The notes under the pieces are model-generated. The model saw only the letters and a list, made by a program, of their open reading frames with translations, was not told where the DNA came from and made no database searches. A program made the position numbers and the translations under genes. Below are positions 26,339 to 34,601 of a stretch of 64,000 bases of DNA, piece after piece; within the stretch, counting starts at the first letter, position 1, and every line of letters starts with the position of its first letter. Origin of the DNA: JADKFD01 sp050250665 (lineage in GTDB: Bacteria; Pseudomonadota; Gammaproteobacteria; Xanthomonadales; SZUA-5); NCBI GenBank assembly GCA_050250665.1, contig JBFWOF010000001.1:62001-126000 (forward strand). The letters run 5' to 3'.

Positions 26339-26998
26339 ATGAAAATGCGCACTCTCCTCATCGCCGCTGCCATCACCGCCGCCCTCGCGCCGACCCTGTC
26401 CATCGCCAAGAACCCGACTCTGGGTCGTGGTGTGCACGGCAACGCCCGCGCCGGTGCACCGGATGGCGTCGCTACCTCGAATTTCATCGTTGACCTCAGC
26501 GGCATCAACACCGATGCGCTGTGCGGCGATGCCTCCACCCCGGGCGCCGGCAACACCGTCGTCTCGGTCAACCTCGGCAAGAACGCTGTTGTGACTGGCG
26601 TCGGTGGCGTGGGTTCCTACACCTCCTTCACGCCCAGCTGGCGTTCGGAAGTCACCGCGATCTTCCGCGGCAATGACCCGCTGCAGTCGATCCAGCTGGC
26701 CTTCTCGGGCGATGACAGCTCGGGTGTGGCCAACTACAACATTCCGGTGATCGATCTGACCGGTCAGGCGCTGTCGAACATCAACACCGGCAATGCTGGC
26801 GTGTTGAACATCGAGCTGTGCGAGACCTTCGCCGATGGCGGCGTCAGCCCGGACGCGACCTTCGCCGCCGGTGCCAACCTGCAGATCGCTTACTACGTCC
26901 CGGCCGTTCCGGCCCCGGCGATGAGCACCTGGAGCATGCTGGCCCTGCTGCTGGGCTTCGGCCTGGTCGGTGGTCTGGCGATCCGTCGCTTTTCCTGA
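26339..26998 (+). CDS. IPTL-CTERM-type exported protein
   Basis: 219 residues, ATG 26339 with AAGGAA 8 bases upstream. An N-terminal signal (MKMRTLLIAAAITAALAPTL) precedes a beta-rich, low-charge domain (residues 25-190) with two or three Cys. The C-terminus has the tripartite sorting form: a PAPAMSTWSM motif, a hydrophobic helix (LALLLGFGLVGGLA) and terminal IRRFS. This matches the IPTL-CTERM pattern, related to PEP-CTERM sorting by exosortase-like enzymes. No sorting enzyme is in the window. A strong promoter and double terminator suggest high expression. Function unknown. Confidence 0.8.
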   Translation: MKMRTLLIAAAITAALAPTLSIAKNPTLGRGVHGNARAGAPDGVATSNFIVDLSGINTDALCGDASTPGAGNTVVSVNLGKNAVVTGVGGVGSYTSFTPSWRSEVTAIFRGNDPLQSIQLAFSGDDSSGVANYNIPVIDLTGQALSNINTGNAGVLNIELCETFADGGVSPDATFAAGANLQIAYYVPAVPAPAMSTWSMLALLLGFGLVGGLAIRRFS

Positions 26999-27009
26999 GT
27001 AAAGCCTCT

Positions 27010-27069
27010 GGCGACCTTCGGGTCGCCATAAGCTCCGAGACGCCCGCCTTGTGCGGGCGTCTTGCTTTC
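27010..27069 (+). terminator. Double hairpin terminator after the IPTL-CTERM gene
   Basis: GGCGACC-TTCG-GGTCGCC (27010-27027) is followed by a 10-bp stem AGACGCCCGC/GCGGGCGTCT (27038-27062) and a short T-rich TGCTTT. This is a convincing intrinsic terminator. Confidence 0.8.
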
Positions 27070-27132
27070 AGCGGCTGCAAAGTCCAGTCTGTTCGGCCGT
27101 CCATCTGCAGGGCCGTGTGAGGGCCCGACGCC

Positions 27133-28008
27133 ATGCTGAGACCATTCGTACAGATTGATGTGTTTACCGCCATCCCGCTGGCGGGCAATCCGGTGGCGGT
27201 GGTGCTCGACGCCAACGGTCTCGACGACGCCACCATGCAGCGCTTTGCGCGCTGGACCAATCTGTCGGAAACCACCTTCGTGCTGGCACCCGGCACGCCC
27301 AAGGCCAGCTACCGCGTACGGATCTTCACGCCGATGGCGGAACTGCCGTTCGCCGGTCATCCCAGCGTGGGCACCGCCTGGGCGCTGCTCGATGCCGGAT
27401 TGATCAAGGCGGACTCGGGACCGCTTTACCAGGAATGCAATGCCGGTCTGCTGCCACTCAGCGTGGAGCACAGCGGGGCGCAGCGCGTGGTTTCGGTGCA
27501 GGCCCCAATGGCGCGTCGCAGCGCCATCAGCCCGGAGTACATCGAGGCGCTGCCACGCGCCGTGGGCGGCATCGGTGCCAGCGTCGGAGAACGTCCGATC
27601 CTGTCGGACGTAGGTGCACGCTGGATTCTGCTGGAACTGCCCAGCCGGGCCCAGGTGCGCTCCCTGATACCGGACATGGAACTGATCGCCTCGATCAGCC
27701 AGGCTGTCCGCGCCGAGGGTCTGGCGGTGTTTTCCTTTGAACCCGAGCAGGCTGTACCGCTGGAACTGCGAGCCTTCGCCCCCGCCACTGGCGTACCAGA
27801 AGATCCGGTGACGGGCAGCGCCCATGCCGCGGTCGGAGACTGGCTCAATGCCCAGGGCCGATTGCAGGCTGTAGGCGGACGCTATCCGGCAAGCCAGGGA
27901 AGCGCGGTGGGACGCAATGGCGAAGTCCACGTCAGCGCCTCAGATGATGGCCGGGTATCCATAGGTGGCCGTTGCTGCGCCCTCATTCGCGGCGCCGTCG
28001 ATCTCTGA
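27133..28008 (+). CDS. PhzF family isomerase-like protein
   Basis: 291 residues, ATG 27133. The two-fold DapF-like fold is recognised from QIDVFTAIPLAGNPVAVVLD at the N-terminus, the catalytic-type Glu46 in NLSETTFV, LPFAGHPSVGTA and the second-half PEDPVTGSAHAA. PhzF of phenazine synthesis isomerises dihydrohydroxyanthranilate, but most chromosomal members have no known substrate. No phenazine genes are nearby, so only the family is claimed. Confidence 0.92.
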   Translation: MLRPFVQIDVFTAIPLAGNPVAVVLDANGLDDATMQRFARWTNLSETTFVLAPGTPKASYRVRIFTPMAELPFAGHPSVGTAWALLDAGLIKADSGPLYQECNAGLLPLSVEHSGAQRVVSVQAPMARRSAISPEYIEALPRAVGGIGASVGERPILSDVGARWILLELPSRAQVRSLIPDMELIASISQAVRAEGLAVFSFEPEQAVPLELRAFAPATGVPEDPVTGSAHAAVGDWLNAQGRLQAVGGRYPASQGSAVGRNGEVHVSASDDGRVSIGGRCCALIRGAVDL

Positions 28009-28109
28009 TCACAGCAGCTTCGGGAACGGAAGTCGCTCCCTGCGGTCTGAACCAGGGCTGCGAGACCCGCAATCGCAATTCCATATCGCTCATGATTGAG
28101 GAAACCCTT

Positions 28110-28844
28110 ATGCAACGACGCCATCTGCGCACATGGCTGCCGACCGCACTGGCACTGACTTTGGTGGCCTGTGGCGGAGACGACCCGAAGCCGGCTCAAG
28201 TGGTCCCGGAAACCACCGACACGGCCACGCCGGGCGCCACCACGCCGACCGCAGTGCCCGTACCGGTTGCCAACACCGCTTTCGAGAAAGGCATCACCGA
28301 GCTTGCCCGAGGCGCCAGCGTGCATTTCGAATCCGAACTCAACCTGCCCGATGGTCGCATCCAGTACGCCAGCGGCGTGGGAAAGGAGGAGCAGTACGCC
28401 TTTACCGTGCGCAGTCTGCCGCAGCCCGATCCCAATGCCGATGGCACCTGGTACATGCGCAATGGCAAGTATCTGAGGCAAACCGCGAACGGTTATGACG
28501 AGAGCATGCTGACGCCTGAGTCAGTAACCGTCATGGTGGAAACGCTCAAGGCCTTTCCACGCAGCGAAGGCGATCTTAACGCCGCCAGCGCACCGCCGGA
28601 CCAGGCTGAAGGGATCAGTTGTCAGCCGCGTGAAGTCGCCATGGGCGCCTCACCGCGACTGCTCGGGCGCTTTTCGGCCATGGGCGTCTGCGTGGACGAG
28701 AGCAAATCCCATGTGATCAAGCTGTCGGCCACCTCGCAGGCCGGCTCGCGCCTGTCCGCGGTGTTCTCCAAGCACGGCGAAGCCGTGCAACTGCCGGATC
28801 TCAAGGTGGCCGACTGGTCTCAGGAATATCCGCGCCGCAAGTGA
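28110..28844 (+). CDS. Putative lipoprotein, unknown function
   Basis: 244 residues from ATG 28110 (GAGGAA 7 bases upstream). The signal MQRRHLRTWLPTALALTLVA ends in the lipobox LVAC with Cys21, followed by GGDD (Asp at +4, not +2, so outer-membrane sorting is likely). A Thr/Pro-rich linker (30-55) leads to a domain with WYMRNGKYLRQT and two Cys (ISCQP, GVCVD) that may form a disulfide. No family was recognised. It follows phzF by 101 bases on the same strand. Confidence 0.75.
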   Translation: MQRRHLRTWLPTALALTLVACGGDDPKPAQVVPETTDTATPGATTPTAVPVPVANTAFEKGITELARGASVHFESELNLPDGRIQYASGVGKEEQYAFTVRSLPQPDPNADGTWYMRNGKYLRQTANGYDESMLTPESVTVMVETLKAFPRSEGDLNAASAPPDQAEGISCQPREVAMGASPRLLGRFSAMGVCVDESKSHVIKLSATSQAGSRLSAVFSKHGEAVQLPDLKVADWSQEYPRRK

Positions 28845-29048
28845 GAGCACCAGTGCTTTCCAGGAACCAGTATCGCAAGTTGTTGAACTTACATATTTCG
28901 GTAACAGCCCGCTTGTCCTAGCCCGAAGTGCGCGCAGCGCTCTCCGGGCAGTGACGCGAAAAAGCGCCGGTGAGCCGCTGCGCGGCACACCGGGCTACGC
29001 GCAGCCGGCCAGTTCATGCCCCATGGTCAGTTTCGGGCCTAAACAGGT

Positions 29049-29073
29049 GGCTCGCCACGATCGGCGAGCCTTT
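29049..29073. terminator. Bidirectional hairpin terminator
   Basis: GGCTCGCC/GGCGAGCC with a 6-base loop and a following TTT on the plus strand sits between the convergent lipoprotein and glycine-zipper genes. Bases 28845-29048 otherwise show nothing recognisable. Confidence 0.6.
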
Positions 29074-29093
29074 ACAACCGCCGCGGACCAGAC

Positions 29094-29687
29094 TCAATAG
29101 TCTGCCGGCTCCACCGCCACTCGCACCCGGATCTCGGTGCCGGGCTGGCGCTCGCTGAAACTGTGGCCGATGACGCCCTTGTAGTCATAGGTGACATCGT
29201 AGCCCAACAGCTGCCGTTCTCTGCGGTACTCCGGGCGCTGTTCGCAGCGGCGCTCGGTGACCGTGCGCTCGTAGCGCGGCCCATAACCATCGTAGTAGCG
29301 CCGGTTGTTGTCCCGCGCCACCGCCGTCCCCAGCGCGAAACCGGCAACGGTGGCTGCGGCGCGACCGTCACCGTGGCCGAACTGATTGCCGATCAGACCG
29401 CCGATGATGCCGCCGACGATCTCGGGAGTTTCGCCGCCACGGCGGTAGGGCGCATAGCGGGGACCTGAGACGTAAGTCACCGGTTCGTTCCAGCACACCC
29501 GGCGCGATTCGGAAACCGGCACTTCGTCATACACCGGCTGCACATCGATGACCCGGGCAAAGTCATAGCTGACCGCGCCCTCAGAACGATCGCCATAGTC
29601 ATCTTCAGGATAATAGGACTGAGCGGATGCCGCTGCGGCCGAACAGGCCAGAGCCATGACGATTAAGGTGTGACGCAGCTTAGTCAT
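29094..29687 (-). CDS. Glycine-zipper 2TM envelope protein
   Basis: 197 residues from ATG 29687 (GGAG 10 bases upstream). A signal peptide (LIVMALACSAAAASAQ) is followed by a Tyr/Asp-rich segment, CWNEPVTYV, and the glycine zipper EIVGGIIGGLIGNQFGHGDG to about residue 130. The C-terminal strand domain holds TERRCEQRPEYRR and LLGYDVTYDYKG. This is the Rick_17kDa-antigen/glycine-zipper 2TM family, found in the outer envelope and often stress-linked. It lies beyond the terminator of the psp operon, so it is probably a separate unit. Confidence 0.85.
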   Translation of the reverse strand: MTKLRHTLIVMALACSAAAASAQSYYPEDDYGDRSEGAVSYDFARVIDVQPVYDEVPVSESRRVCWNEPVTYVSGPRYAPYRRGGETPEIVGGIIGGLIGNQFGHGDGRAAATVAGFALGTAVARDNNRRYYDGYGPRYERTVTERRCEQRPEYRRERQLLGYDVTYDYKGVIGHSFSERQPGTEIRVRVAVEPADY

Positions 29688-29818
29688 GTTGCCGATGCTC
29701 CCGATCATCTGACGCCGCCAGTGGCGCAAGCCCAGAGCCTAGGCCCAGGGCCTGAATTGCTTCTGAATCTCGCCACGGCAGTTGCCGATGATTCAGACTT
29801 TCTGCGGCCCGGAAACAG

Positions 29819-29844
29819 GGAAGGCCCGCATCGGCGGGCCTTCC
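29819..29844 (-). terminator. Terminator of the psp operon
   Basis: GGAAGGCCCGC/GCGGGCCTTCC, an 11-bp perfect stem with a 4-base loop, lies 21 bases after the pspC stop and is followed on the minus strand by CTGTTTCC. Confidence 0.7.
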
Positions 29845-29864
29845 TTGCAACTCTCACCGTGAAG

Positions 29865-30266
29865 TTACCGGTGCTTGTCACGCAACTCGCGGTCGATCTC
29901 GTACTGCGCGCTGGTGACGTAGGCCTCCATGGCCCGCAGGCGGTCCTCCATTTCGCGCAAGCGATACTTCAGTTCACCGGCACTGACCCCCGGAGGCGGC
30001 GCGTCCTGCCACTGCCGGGCATCGCGCTCTGCTGCGGCCGGCGGCGGGGGCGGCAGACTTGAACGCGGAGGAAGTATCAGCGCCGCCAGCACATAGCCGA
30101 CAAAAACCAGCGGCACCATGGGTGTCATGCAGGCAATGATGGTCACGATCCTCAGTGCCGTCAGGTTCCAGCCGAAATGGCTGGCAAAGCCCGCCAGTAC
30201 ACCAGCGAACCAGCGGCGATCCACGTCCCTGTAGACCCGTGACGCGTGGCTGAAGCGCTCATTCAT
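29865..30266 (-). CDS. pspC: Phage-shock protein C (PspC domain)
   Basis: 133 residues from ATG 30266 (GGGAG 9 bases upstream). The PspC domain (about 12-62) contains RRWFAGVLAGFASHFGWNLTALRIV and a membrane helix (FVGYVLAALILPP). A Pro-rich linker and a C-terminal amphipathic helix (LKYRLREMEDRLRAMEAYV) follow, the region expected to contact PspA/PspB. PspC senses envelope stress at the inner membrane. Third gene of pspABC. Confidence 0.93.
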   Translation of the reverse strand: MNERFSHASRVYRDVDRRWFAGVLAGFASHFGWNLTALRIVTIIACMTPMVPLVFVGYVLAALILPPRSSLPPPPPAAAERDARQWQDAPPPGVSAGELKYRLREMEDRLRAMEAYVTSAQYEIDRELRDKHR

Positions 30267-30328
30267 GGGTGCTGCTCCCGTCCATTGAGTCGCCGAAGCG
30301 TACTCGTAGCCAAATCTGTGTCTGCGCC

Positions 30329-30556
30329 TCATATCCGACCTCGCCAGCTGGGTGTATCGGCATCCAGGATCCGTTCCAGCGTCCGGATGCGCTCTTCCAT
30401 GCGACGCGCCGTCTGCCACAACTCGGCCACTTCGCCGTCGCCATTGACCGCTTCTTGCTCGCCATCGCCGGTGCGCTTGCTGCGGTAGTGCAGAAACAAC
30501 CAGACCGGCACCACGATGACCAGAAAGACAATCAGCGGAGCCTCAATCCAGGCCAT
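30329..30556 (-). CDS. pspB: Phage-shock protein B
   Basis: 75 residues, the expected PspB size. An N-terminal membrane helix (IVFLVIVVPVWLFLHY) is followed by a cytoplasmic coiled-coil region (LWQTARRMEERIRTLERIL) and the conserved end DTPSWRG. PspB partners PspC in transducing inner-membrane stress to PspA. It lies 5 bases after pspA and 62 bases before pspC. Confidence 0.93.
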   Translation of the reverse strand: MAWIEAPLIVFLVIVVPVWLFLHYRSKRTGDGEQEAVNGDGEVAELWQTARRMEERIRTLERILDADTPSWRGRI

Positions 30557-30561
30557 TGCGC

Positions 30562-31230
30562 TTACCCCTTGGGCTGTTGAACACGGGCCTTGAGCGCTTC
30601 CAGTTCACTGTTGATGCGCTCTTCGGCTTCCAGATCCACGAAAGCCTGATTCAGCGTCTTGGCGCGCCCCAGATCCAGAGATTCCGCCTGCGCCTCGACT
30701 GCGTCAATGCGCCGTTCGGCATAGTCGAAACGATTCAGCATGTCATCGATCTTGGCCGAGTGAATCTGGGTCCTGGCCTTGAGCGAGGTATGTGCGTTCT
30801 GAGCCCGGATGACGATGGTCCGCTGCCGCGCCTTGGCGTCCTGCAACTTGGCCTGCAGCTTGGCGATGTCATCGTTCAGCTTGGTCAGATTGTCGCCCAG
30901 CACACCGAGATCACGCGTGACCTGCTGGCTCTGATCGGTCAACGCAGCCTTGTGCGACAACGCAGCCTTGGCCAGATCCTCGCGGCCCTTGCGCAGCGCC
31001 AGCTCGGCCTTCTGCTCCCAATCGGCCTGCTCGTCGTCCAGCAACTTCAGCTGGCGCTCGCGCTCCTTGCGCTCGGCGATCACCTTGGCCGCGGCCGAAC
31101 GGACCTCAACCAGCGTATCCTCCATCTCCTGAATCATGAGACGGACGATCTTCTCCGGATCCTCGGCCTTGTCCAGCAAGGAGTTCAGATTCGCGTTGAT
31201 GATGTCTGAAAGGCGGGAAAAGACACCCAT
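30562..31230 (-). CDS. pspA: Phage-shock protein A
   Basis: 222 residues, nearly all coiled coil, starting MGVFSRLSDIINANLNSLLD with the amphipathic membrane-binding helix, then EDPEKIVRLMIQEMEDTL. PspA is the ESCRT-III-related effector that stabilises damaged inner membrane and restrains PspF. The RBS GGAGAG lies 6 bases upstream and a sigma-54 promoter about 48 bases upstream of the ATG. pspF is not in the window. Confidence 0.97.
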   Translation of the reverse strand: MGVFSRLSDIINANLNSLLDKAEDPEKIVRLMIQEMEDTLVEVRSAAAKVIAERKERERQLKLLDDEQADWEQKAELALRKGREDLAKAALSHKAALTDQSQQVTRDLGVLGDNLTKLNDDIAKLQAKLQDAKARQRTIVIRAQNAHTSLKARTQIHSAKIDDMLNRFDYAERRIDAVEAQAESLDLGRAKTLNQAFVDLEAEERINSELEALKARVQQPKG

Positions 31231-31277
31231 GTTGCTCTCTCCTGTGAATTCAAACCCTGCTCGGGTACAAAAGTCTT

Positions 31278-31293
31278 TGCCAGAGCCGTGCCA
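31278..31293 (-). promoter_or_regulatory. Sigma-54 promoter of pspABC
   Basis: Minus-strand TGGCACG-GCTC-TGGCA matches the -24/-12 consensus TGGCACG-N4-TTGCA at all but one position, with exact GG/GC spacing, 48-63 bases upstream of the pspA ATG. Confidence 0.85.
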
Positions 31294-31527
31294 ACTTCAC
31301 AAGTCATTGTTCTTGAAGGATTAACCTTAAACTACACCATCATCCCGACGATCAAACCTGGCGAGCAGAGCCAACTTTGAGCGGATCTCGCCATACCAGT
31401 CTGAAATCGCGTTGGGTGACGGTTAACACGGTCTTCCCTTAGAATCGCGCCGCCCCTCACCCACGCATCTCTCAACCGCCTCAAGGGCAGAAGACGGATG
31501 CGATCCCCGCTCCAACCGGAGGTATAG

Positions 31528-32232
31528 ATGAAATCCATTAGGTTGGCGGCCCTTGCCGCTACTCTGTTTTCGCTGTCAGCCTGGGCCCAGAACCCAGCGC
31601 CGAGCGCCTCCGCGCCGGCAGTCGCCATGGACAAGACCAAGATGAGCTACGCGGTCGGCTATCAGTTTGGCGCCGACCTCAAGGAACGCGGTGTCGATAT
31701 CGACATCAACGGTGTCATCAAGGCCATGCAGGACGGTTTCTCCGGCAAGGAAGTGGCTTATCCGCGCGAAGAGCTCGGTGCCCAGATGGAGCTGCTCGAA
31801 GGCAAGCTCCGCGCCGAGGCCGAAGCCCGCTTCAACAAGCTGGCCGGCGAGAACAAGGCCGCCAGTGACAAGTTCATGGTCGAAAACCGCAGCAAGAAGG
31901 GCATAGTCGCCCTGCCCTCGGGCATCCAGTATCGGGTGATCGAGGAAGGCAACGGCGCGCGTCCGTCGCCGACCAGCGAAGTCACCGTGCACTATCGCGG
32001 TTCGCTGATCAGCGGTTTCGAGTTCGACAGTTCCTTCGCGCGCGGCGTACCGGCCAAGTTCCAGGTCGACCAGGTGCTCAAGGGCTGGCAGGAAGTGCTG
32101 CCGCTGATGCGTGTGGGTGACCACTGGCAGATCTTCCTGCCGCCGGAAATGGCTTATGGCGAGCGCGGTCCGCGCCCGATCGGCCCGAATCAGGCGCTGA
32201 TCTTCGACATCAAGCTGATCGAAGTGAAGTAA
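31528..32232 (+). CDS. Periplasmic FKBP-type peptidyl-prolyl isomerase (FkpA/Mip-like)
   Basis: 234 residues, ATG 31528 with GGAGG 6 bases upstream. Residues 1-20 are a signal peptide ending SAWAQN. The N-terminal dimerisation region (about 34-120) has MSYAVGYQFGADLKERG, typical of FkpA/Mip. The C-terminal FKBP domain (130-234) shows VTVHYRGSLISGFEFDSS, VLKGWQEVLPLMRVGDHW and FLPPEMAYGERG. It should act as a periplasmic folding helper for outer-membrane proteins. Confidence 0.95.
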   Translation: MKSIRLAALAATLFSLSAWAQNPAPSASAPAVAMDKTKMSYAVGYQFGADLKERGVDIDINGVIKAMQDGFSGKEVAYPREELGAQMELLEGKLRAEAEARFNKLAGENKAASDKFMVENRSKKGIVALPSGIQYRVIEEGNGARPSPTSEVTVHYRGSLISGFEFDSSFARGVPAKFQVDQVLKGWQEVLPLMRVGDHWQIFLPPEMAYGERGPRPIGPNQALIFDIKLIEVK

Positions 32233-32239
32233 GTTCGAT

Positions 32240-32284
32240 GCTGGCGCCGCAATCGTCCTCGGGACGGTTGCGGCGTACGCCAGC
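32240..32284. terminator. Long hairpin between convergent genes
   Basis: GCTGGCGCCGCAATCGTCC faces GGACGGTTGCGGCGTACGCC with a TCG-type tetraloop and one or two bulges. It serves both the FKBP gene and the convergent gene ending at 32295. Confidence 0.7.
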
Positions 32285-32294
32285 GGTAGAACTC

Positions 32295-32714
32295 TCAGCG
32301 CAACATCGACGGCGCCTGGGACAGCGGTATCCGGGCAGCTGCGCAGGCCTGTAGCAGCGACTGCTCCATCTCCAGCTTGATGCGATTGACCACTCGCAAG
32401 GCATCCAGAGCCTGTGGCGACTGCGGCTCTTCGCCCGCTTCCAGTGCCAAGGTGTCCATCTGCGCCTGCCCTGCGGCCACGCGCTCGGCCTCGTCATCGT
32501 CGACGAACTGCGCCAGAAACACGAATCCCCGAATGAGCGCATCACGCAGTGCTTCATCGCCCTGCTCCAGCCCGGCCAGCACGTGCAAGGTGGCCTCGCG
32601 GATGGCTGTCCGCGAATGCGGCAGGAAGGATCTGGGCAAGGCGCAGCAGCCGGGTTCGATTTCACCCAGCACCCGACCGTAGTCACGCAGAATTCTGCCC
32701 GCCAGCGCCAGCAT
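32295..32714 (-). CDS. Hypothetical protein
   Basis: 139 residues, mostly helical by composition, with no signal or membrane segment and no recognised domain. Visible features are a GCCALPRSFLPHSR segment, an acidic EDDDEAERV-like region and a C-terminal helix (VVNRIKLEMEQSLLQACAAA). The start is ATG 32714; the upstream AGGCGGAA is a modest ribosome site. Codon use resembles its neighbours. It is convergent with the FKBP gene and divergent from the DUF1289 gene. Confidence 0.6.
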   Translation of the reverse strand: MLALAGRILRDYGRVLGEIEPGCCALPRSFLPHSRTAIREATLHVLAGLEQGDEALRDALIRGFVFLAQFVDDDEAERVAAGQAQMDTLALEAGEEPQSPQALDALRVVNRIKLEMEQSLLQACAAARIPLSQAPSMLR

Positions 32715-32836
32715 CAGCGTTGTTCCGCCTGATGGCAGGGCGTGCAGGGCAAAAAACTGAGGTTGCTGCGGGTCGTCATCATCGTCGACATGCTTTCATG
32801 CGCGCTTTGTCGATGGCAAGCGATACACTTCACAGG

Positions 32837-33040
32837 ATGGAATGGAACTTGAGCATTACCGCCACAGCCGCATCTACCCCCTGCATAGGCATATGCACGC
32901 TCGATCAGAACGGGCTCTGCGAAGGCTGCCTGCGCAACAGTCAGGAAATCGGCGCCTGGGGCCGGTTGTCGGAAGCCGAACGCCGCCGGATCATGGAACA
33001 GGTATTGCCCTTGCGAGCCCTGGATCGTGGCGGCCGCTGA
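32837..33040 (+). CDS. DUF1289 family small Cys-rich protein
   Basis: 67 residues from ATG 32837; ATGs at 32798 and 32813 in frame would add 13 or 8 residues and cannot be excluded. The domain is CIGICTLDQNGLCEGCLRN, four Cys that probably bind a metal or cluster, followed by EIGAWGRLSEAERRRIMEQV, the DUF1289 hallmark. Function of the family is unknown. Its 3' end overlaps the Nudix gene by 14 bases. Confidence 0.85.
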   Translation: MEWNLSITATAASTPCIGICTLDQNGLCEGCLRNSQEIGAWGRLSEAERRRIMEQVLPLRALDRGGR

Positions 33041-33677
33041 GCTGTTTCCGCCGTGGATGGCGCTCCTGATGGCGGCGCTGCGGCCCCTGGATCAGCAGGC
33101 GCAGGCCCCCTGCAACCTCAACGAACTCGAAGGCCTGCTGCCGGCTCACCAGCCGCTGCGTCCGGCTGCCGTGCTGGTGGGACTGGTGCCGCGCGCGCAC
33201 GGCTGGCAGGTCATGCTTACCCGCCGTACCGAGCATTTGCCCACGCACGCCGGGCAGATCAGCTTTCCGGGCGGGCGTATCGAGGCCGTGGATCGTGACG
33301 CCGTGGCCGGCGCCCTGCGCGAAACCCATGAAGAACTCGGCATTGCCCCGGCACTGGTGCGCCCTCTGGGCTTGCTGGATGTCTATGGCACGATCAGCGC
33401 CTTTGCGGTCACCCCGGTGGTCGGCATCATCGACCCGGAAACGCCGATGCGCCCCGATGCCCGGGAAGTCGATGAAGTCTTTGAAGTTCCGTTGCGCTTT
33501 CTGCTCGACCGCGCCAATCTCAAGCGTGAAGAGCGCTTCTTCGCTGGCCGTTTGCGCGGCTACTATGTCTATCCCTACGGCGAGCGCTACATCTGGGGTG
33601 CCACCGCCGGCATGCTGGTCAATCTGATGGAGCGCCTTGATCGCCATGGCTTCAACCCCGCTGATCTCGACCGCTGA
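33027..33677 (+). CDS. Nudix hydrolase, NudL/CoA-pyrophosphatase type
   Basis: 216 residues from a GTG at 33027, overlapping the DUF1289 gene by 14 bases. The CoA-specific motif LTRRTEHLPTHAGQISFPGG directly precedes the Nudix box GRIEAVDRDAVAGALRETHEELG, whose first acidic residue is Asp as usual in this subgroup. It should cleave coenzyme A or acyl-CoA to phosphopantetheine and 3',5'-ADP. The 3' end overlaps the sulfurtransferase start by about 32 bases, so the three genes are translationally linked. Confidence 0.9.
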   Translation: MAAAELFPPWMALLMAALRPLDQQAQAPCNLNELEGLLPAHQPLRPAAVLVGLVPRAHGWQVMLTRRTEHLPTHAGQISFPGGRIEAVDRDAVAGALRETHEELGIAPALVRPLGLLDVYGTISAFAVTPVVGIIDPETPMRPDAREVDEVFEVPLRFLLDRANLKREERFFAGRLRGYYVYPYGERYIWGATAGMLVNLMERLDRHGFNPADLDR

Positions 33678-34506
33678 ACTGGCCGCCTCGCTGTCGGATC
33701 CCGATCTGCGGATCATTGACTGCCGCTTCGACCTGTCTGACCCCGAAGCCGGGGAGCGGGCCCATGCCGAGGCGCGCATACCCACAGCCGGCTATGCGGA
33801 CCTGAATCGGGATCTGTCGGACCTCTCCAACTCGGCCACCCACGGTCGGCATCCATTGCCGGGCATGAGCCAGCTGGCGGCCTCACTGTCGCGCCTTGGC
33901 ATCAACCGCCACAGCAAGGTGGTGGCCTACGATCAGGACACCGGCGCCTATGCCGCCCGGCTGTGGTGGCTGCTGCGCGCTTGCGGCTTTCAATCGGCTC
34001 GGGTGCTGGACGGCGGCATCACCGCCTGGAAACGGGAGGGTCTGAGTCTGGAAACCGGCGACACGCTGGCTGCAATCGCCACCCATCTGCCTGAGCGGCT
34101 GGAGTTGCCGAAGTACCTGTGGCTGGATGCCGAGGCCGTGGCCAGCGGTCTGCAGTCGCAAACGATCACCCTGATCGATGCCCGCGCCCGGCCGCGATTC
34201 CGGGGCGATGTCGAGCCGCTCGACCGCGTGGCCGGACACATACCGGCGGCCCTGAACCGGCCGTTTCTCGACAACCTCGACGCCAACGGCCTGTTCAAGC
34301 CGCCGCAGCAATTGCGCCGCGAGTTCGAAGCCCTGCTCGGCGGGCGCTCCCCGAGCACGGTGGTACACATGTGCGGCTCGGGTGTGACCGCCTGCCACAA
34401 CCGGCTGGCCATGGATCTGGCGGGTCTGGGGGGATCACGCCTGTATCCGGATTCGTGGAGCGGCTGGATCACCGATCCGGCGCGTCCGGTGGCGCTGGGC
34501 GACTGA
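33646..34506 (+). CDS. sseA: Rhodanese-type sulfurtransferase (mercaptopyruvate/thiosulfate)
   Basis: 286 residues from ATG 33646 (a TTG at 33637 is an alternative). Two rhodanese domains are present: the inactive N-terminal one (LRIIDCRFDLSDP to about 135) and the C-terminal one with active Cys243 in HMCGSGVTACHN. The CGSGVTA loop favours 3-mercaptopyruvate over thiosulfate, as in SseA. It transfers sulfane sulfur to thiols or cyanide in the cytosol. Confidence 0.93.
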   Translation: MASTPLISTAELAASLSDPDLRIIDCRFDLSDPEAGERAHAEARIPTAGYADLNRDLSDLSNSATHGRHPLPGMSQLAASLSRLGINRHSKVVAYDQDTGAYAARLWWLLRACGFQSARVLDGGITAWKREGLSLETGDTLAAIATHLPERLELPKYLWLDAEAVASGLQSQTITLIDARARPRFRGDVEPLDRVAGHIPAALNRPFLDNLDANGLFKPPQQLRREFEALLGGRSPSTVVHMCGSGVTACHNRLAMDLAGLGGSRLYPDSWSGWITDPARPVALGD

Positions 34507-34601
34507 GCCGCGACGGCCAGCAGCGCCTGGCTTGTCACCAAGCAAGGCAGGCGTCTGCCTGAAGCGTTATCTTTGAGCGGTACTCAATCGGGAGTCCGGT
34601 C

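Noticed and set aside
27133..28008. Phenazine biosynthesis gene
   Set aside because: PhzF family only; no other phz genes nearby.
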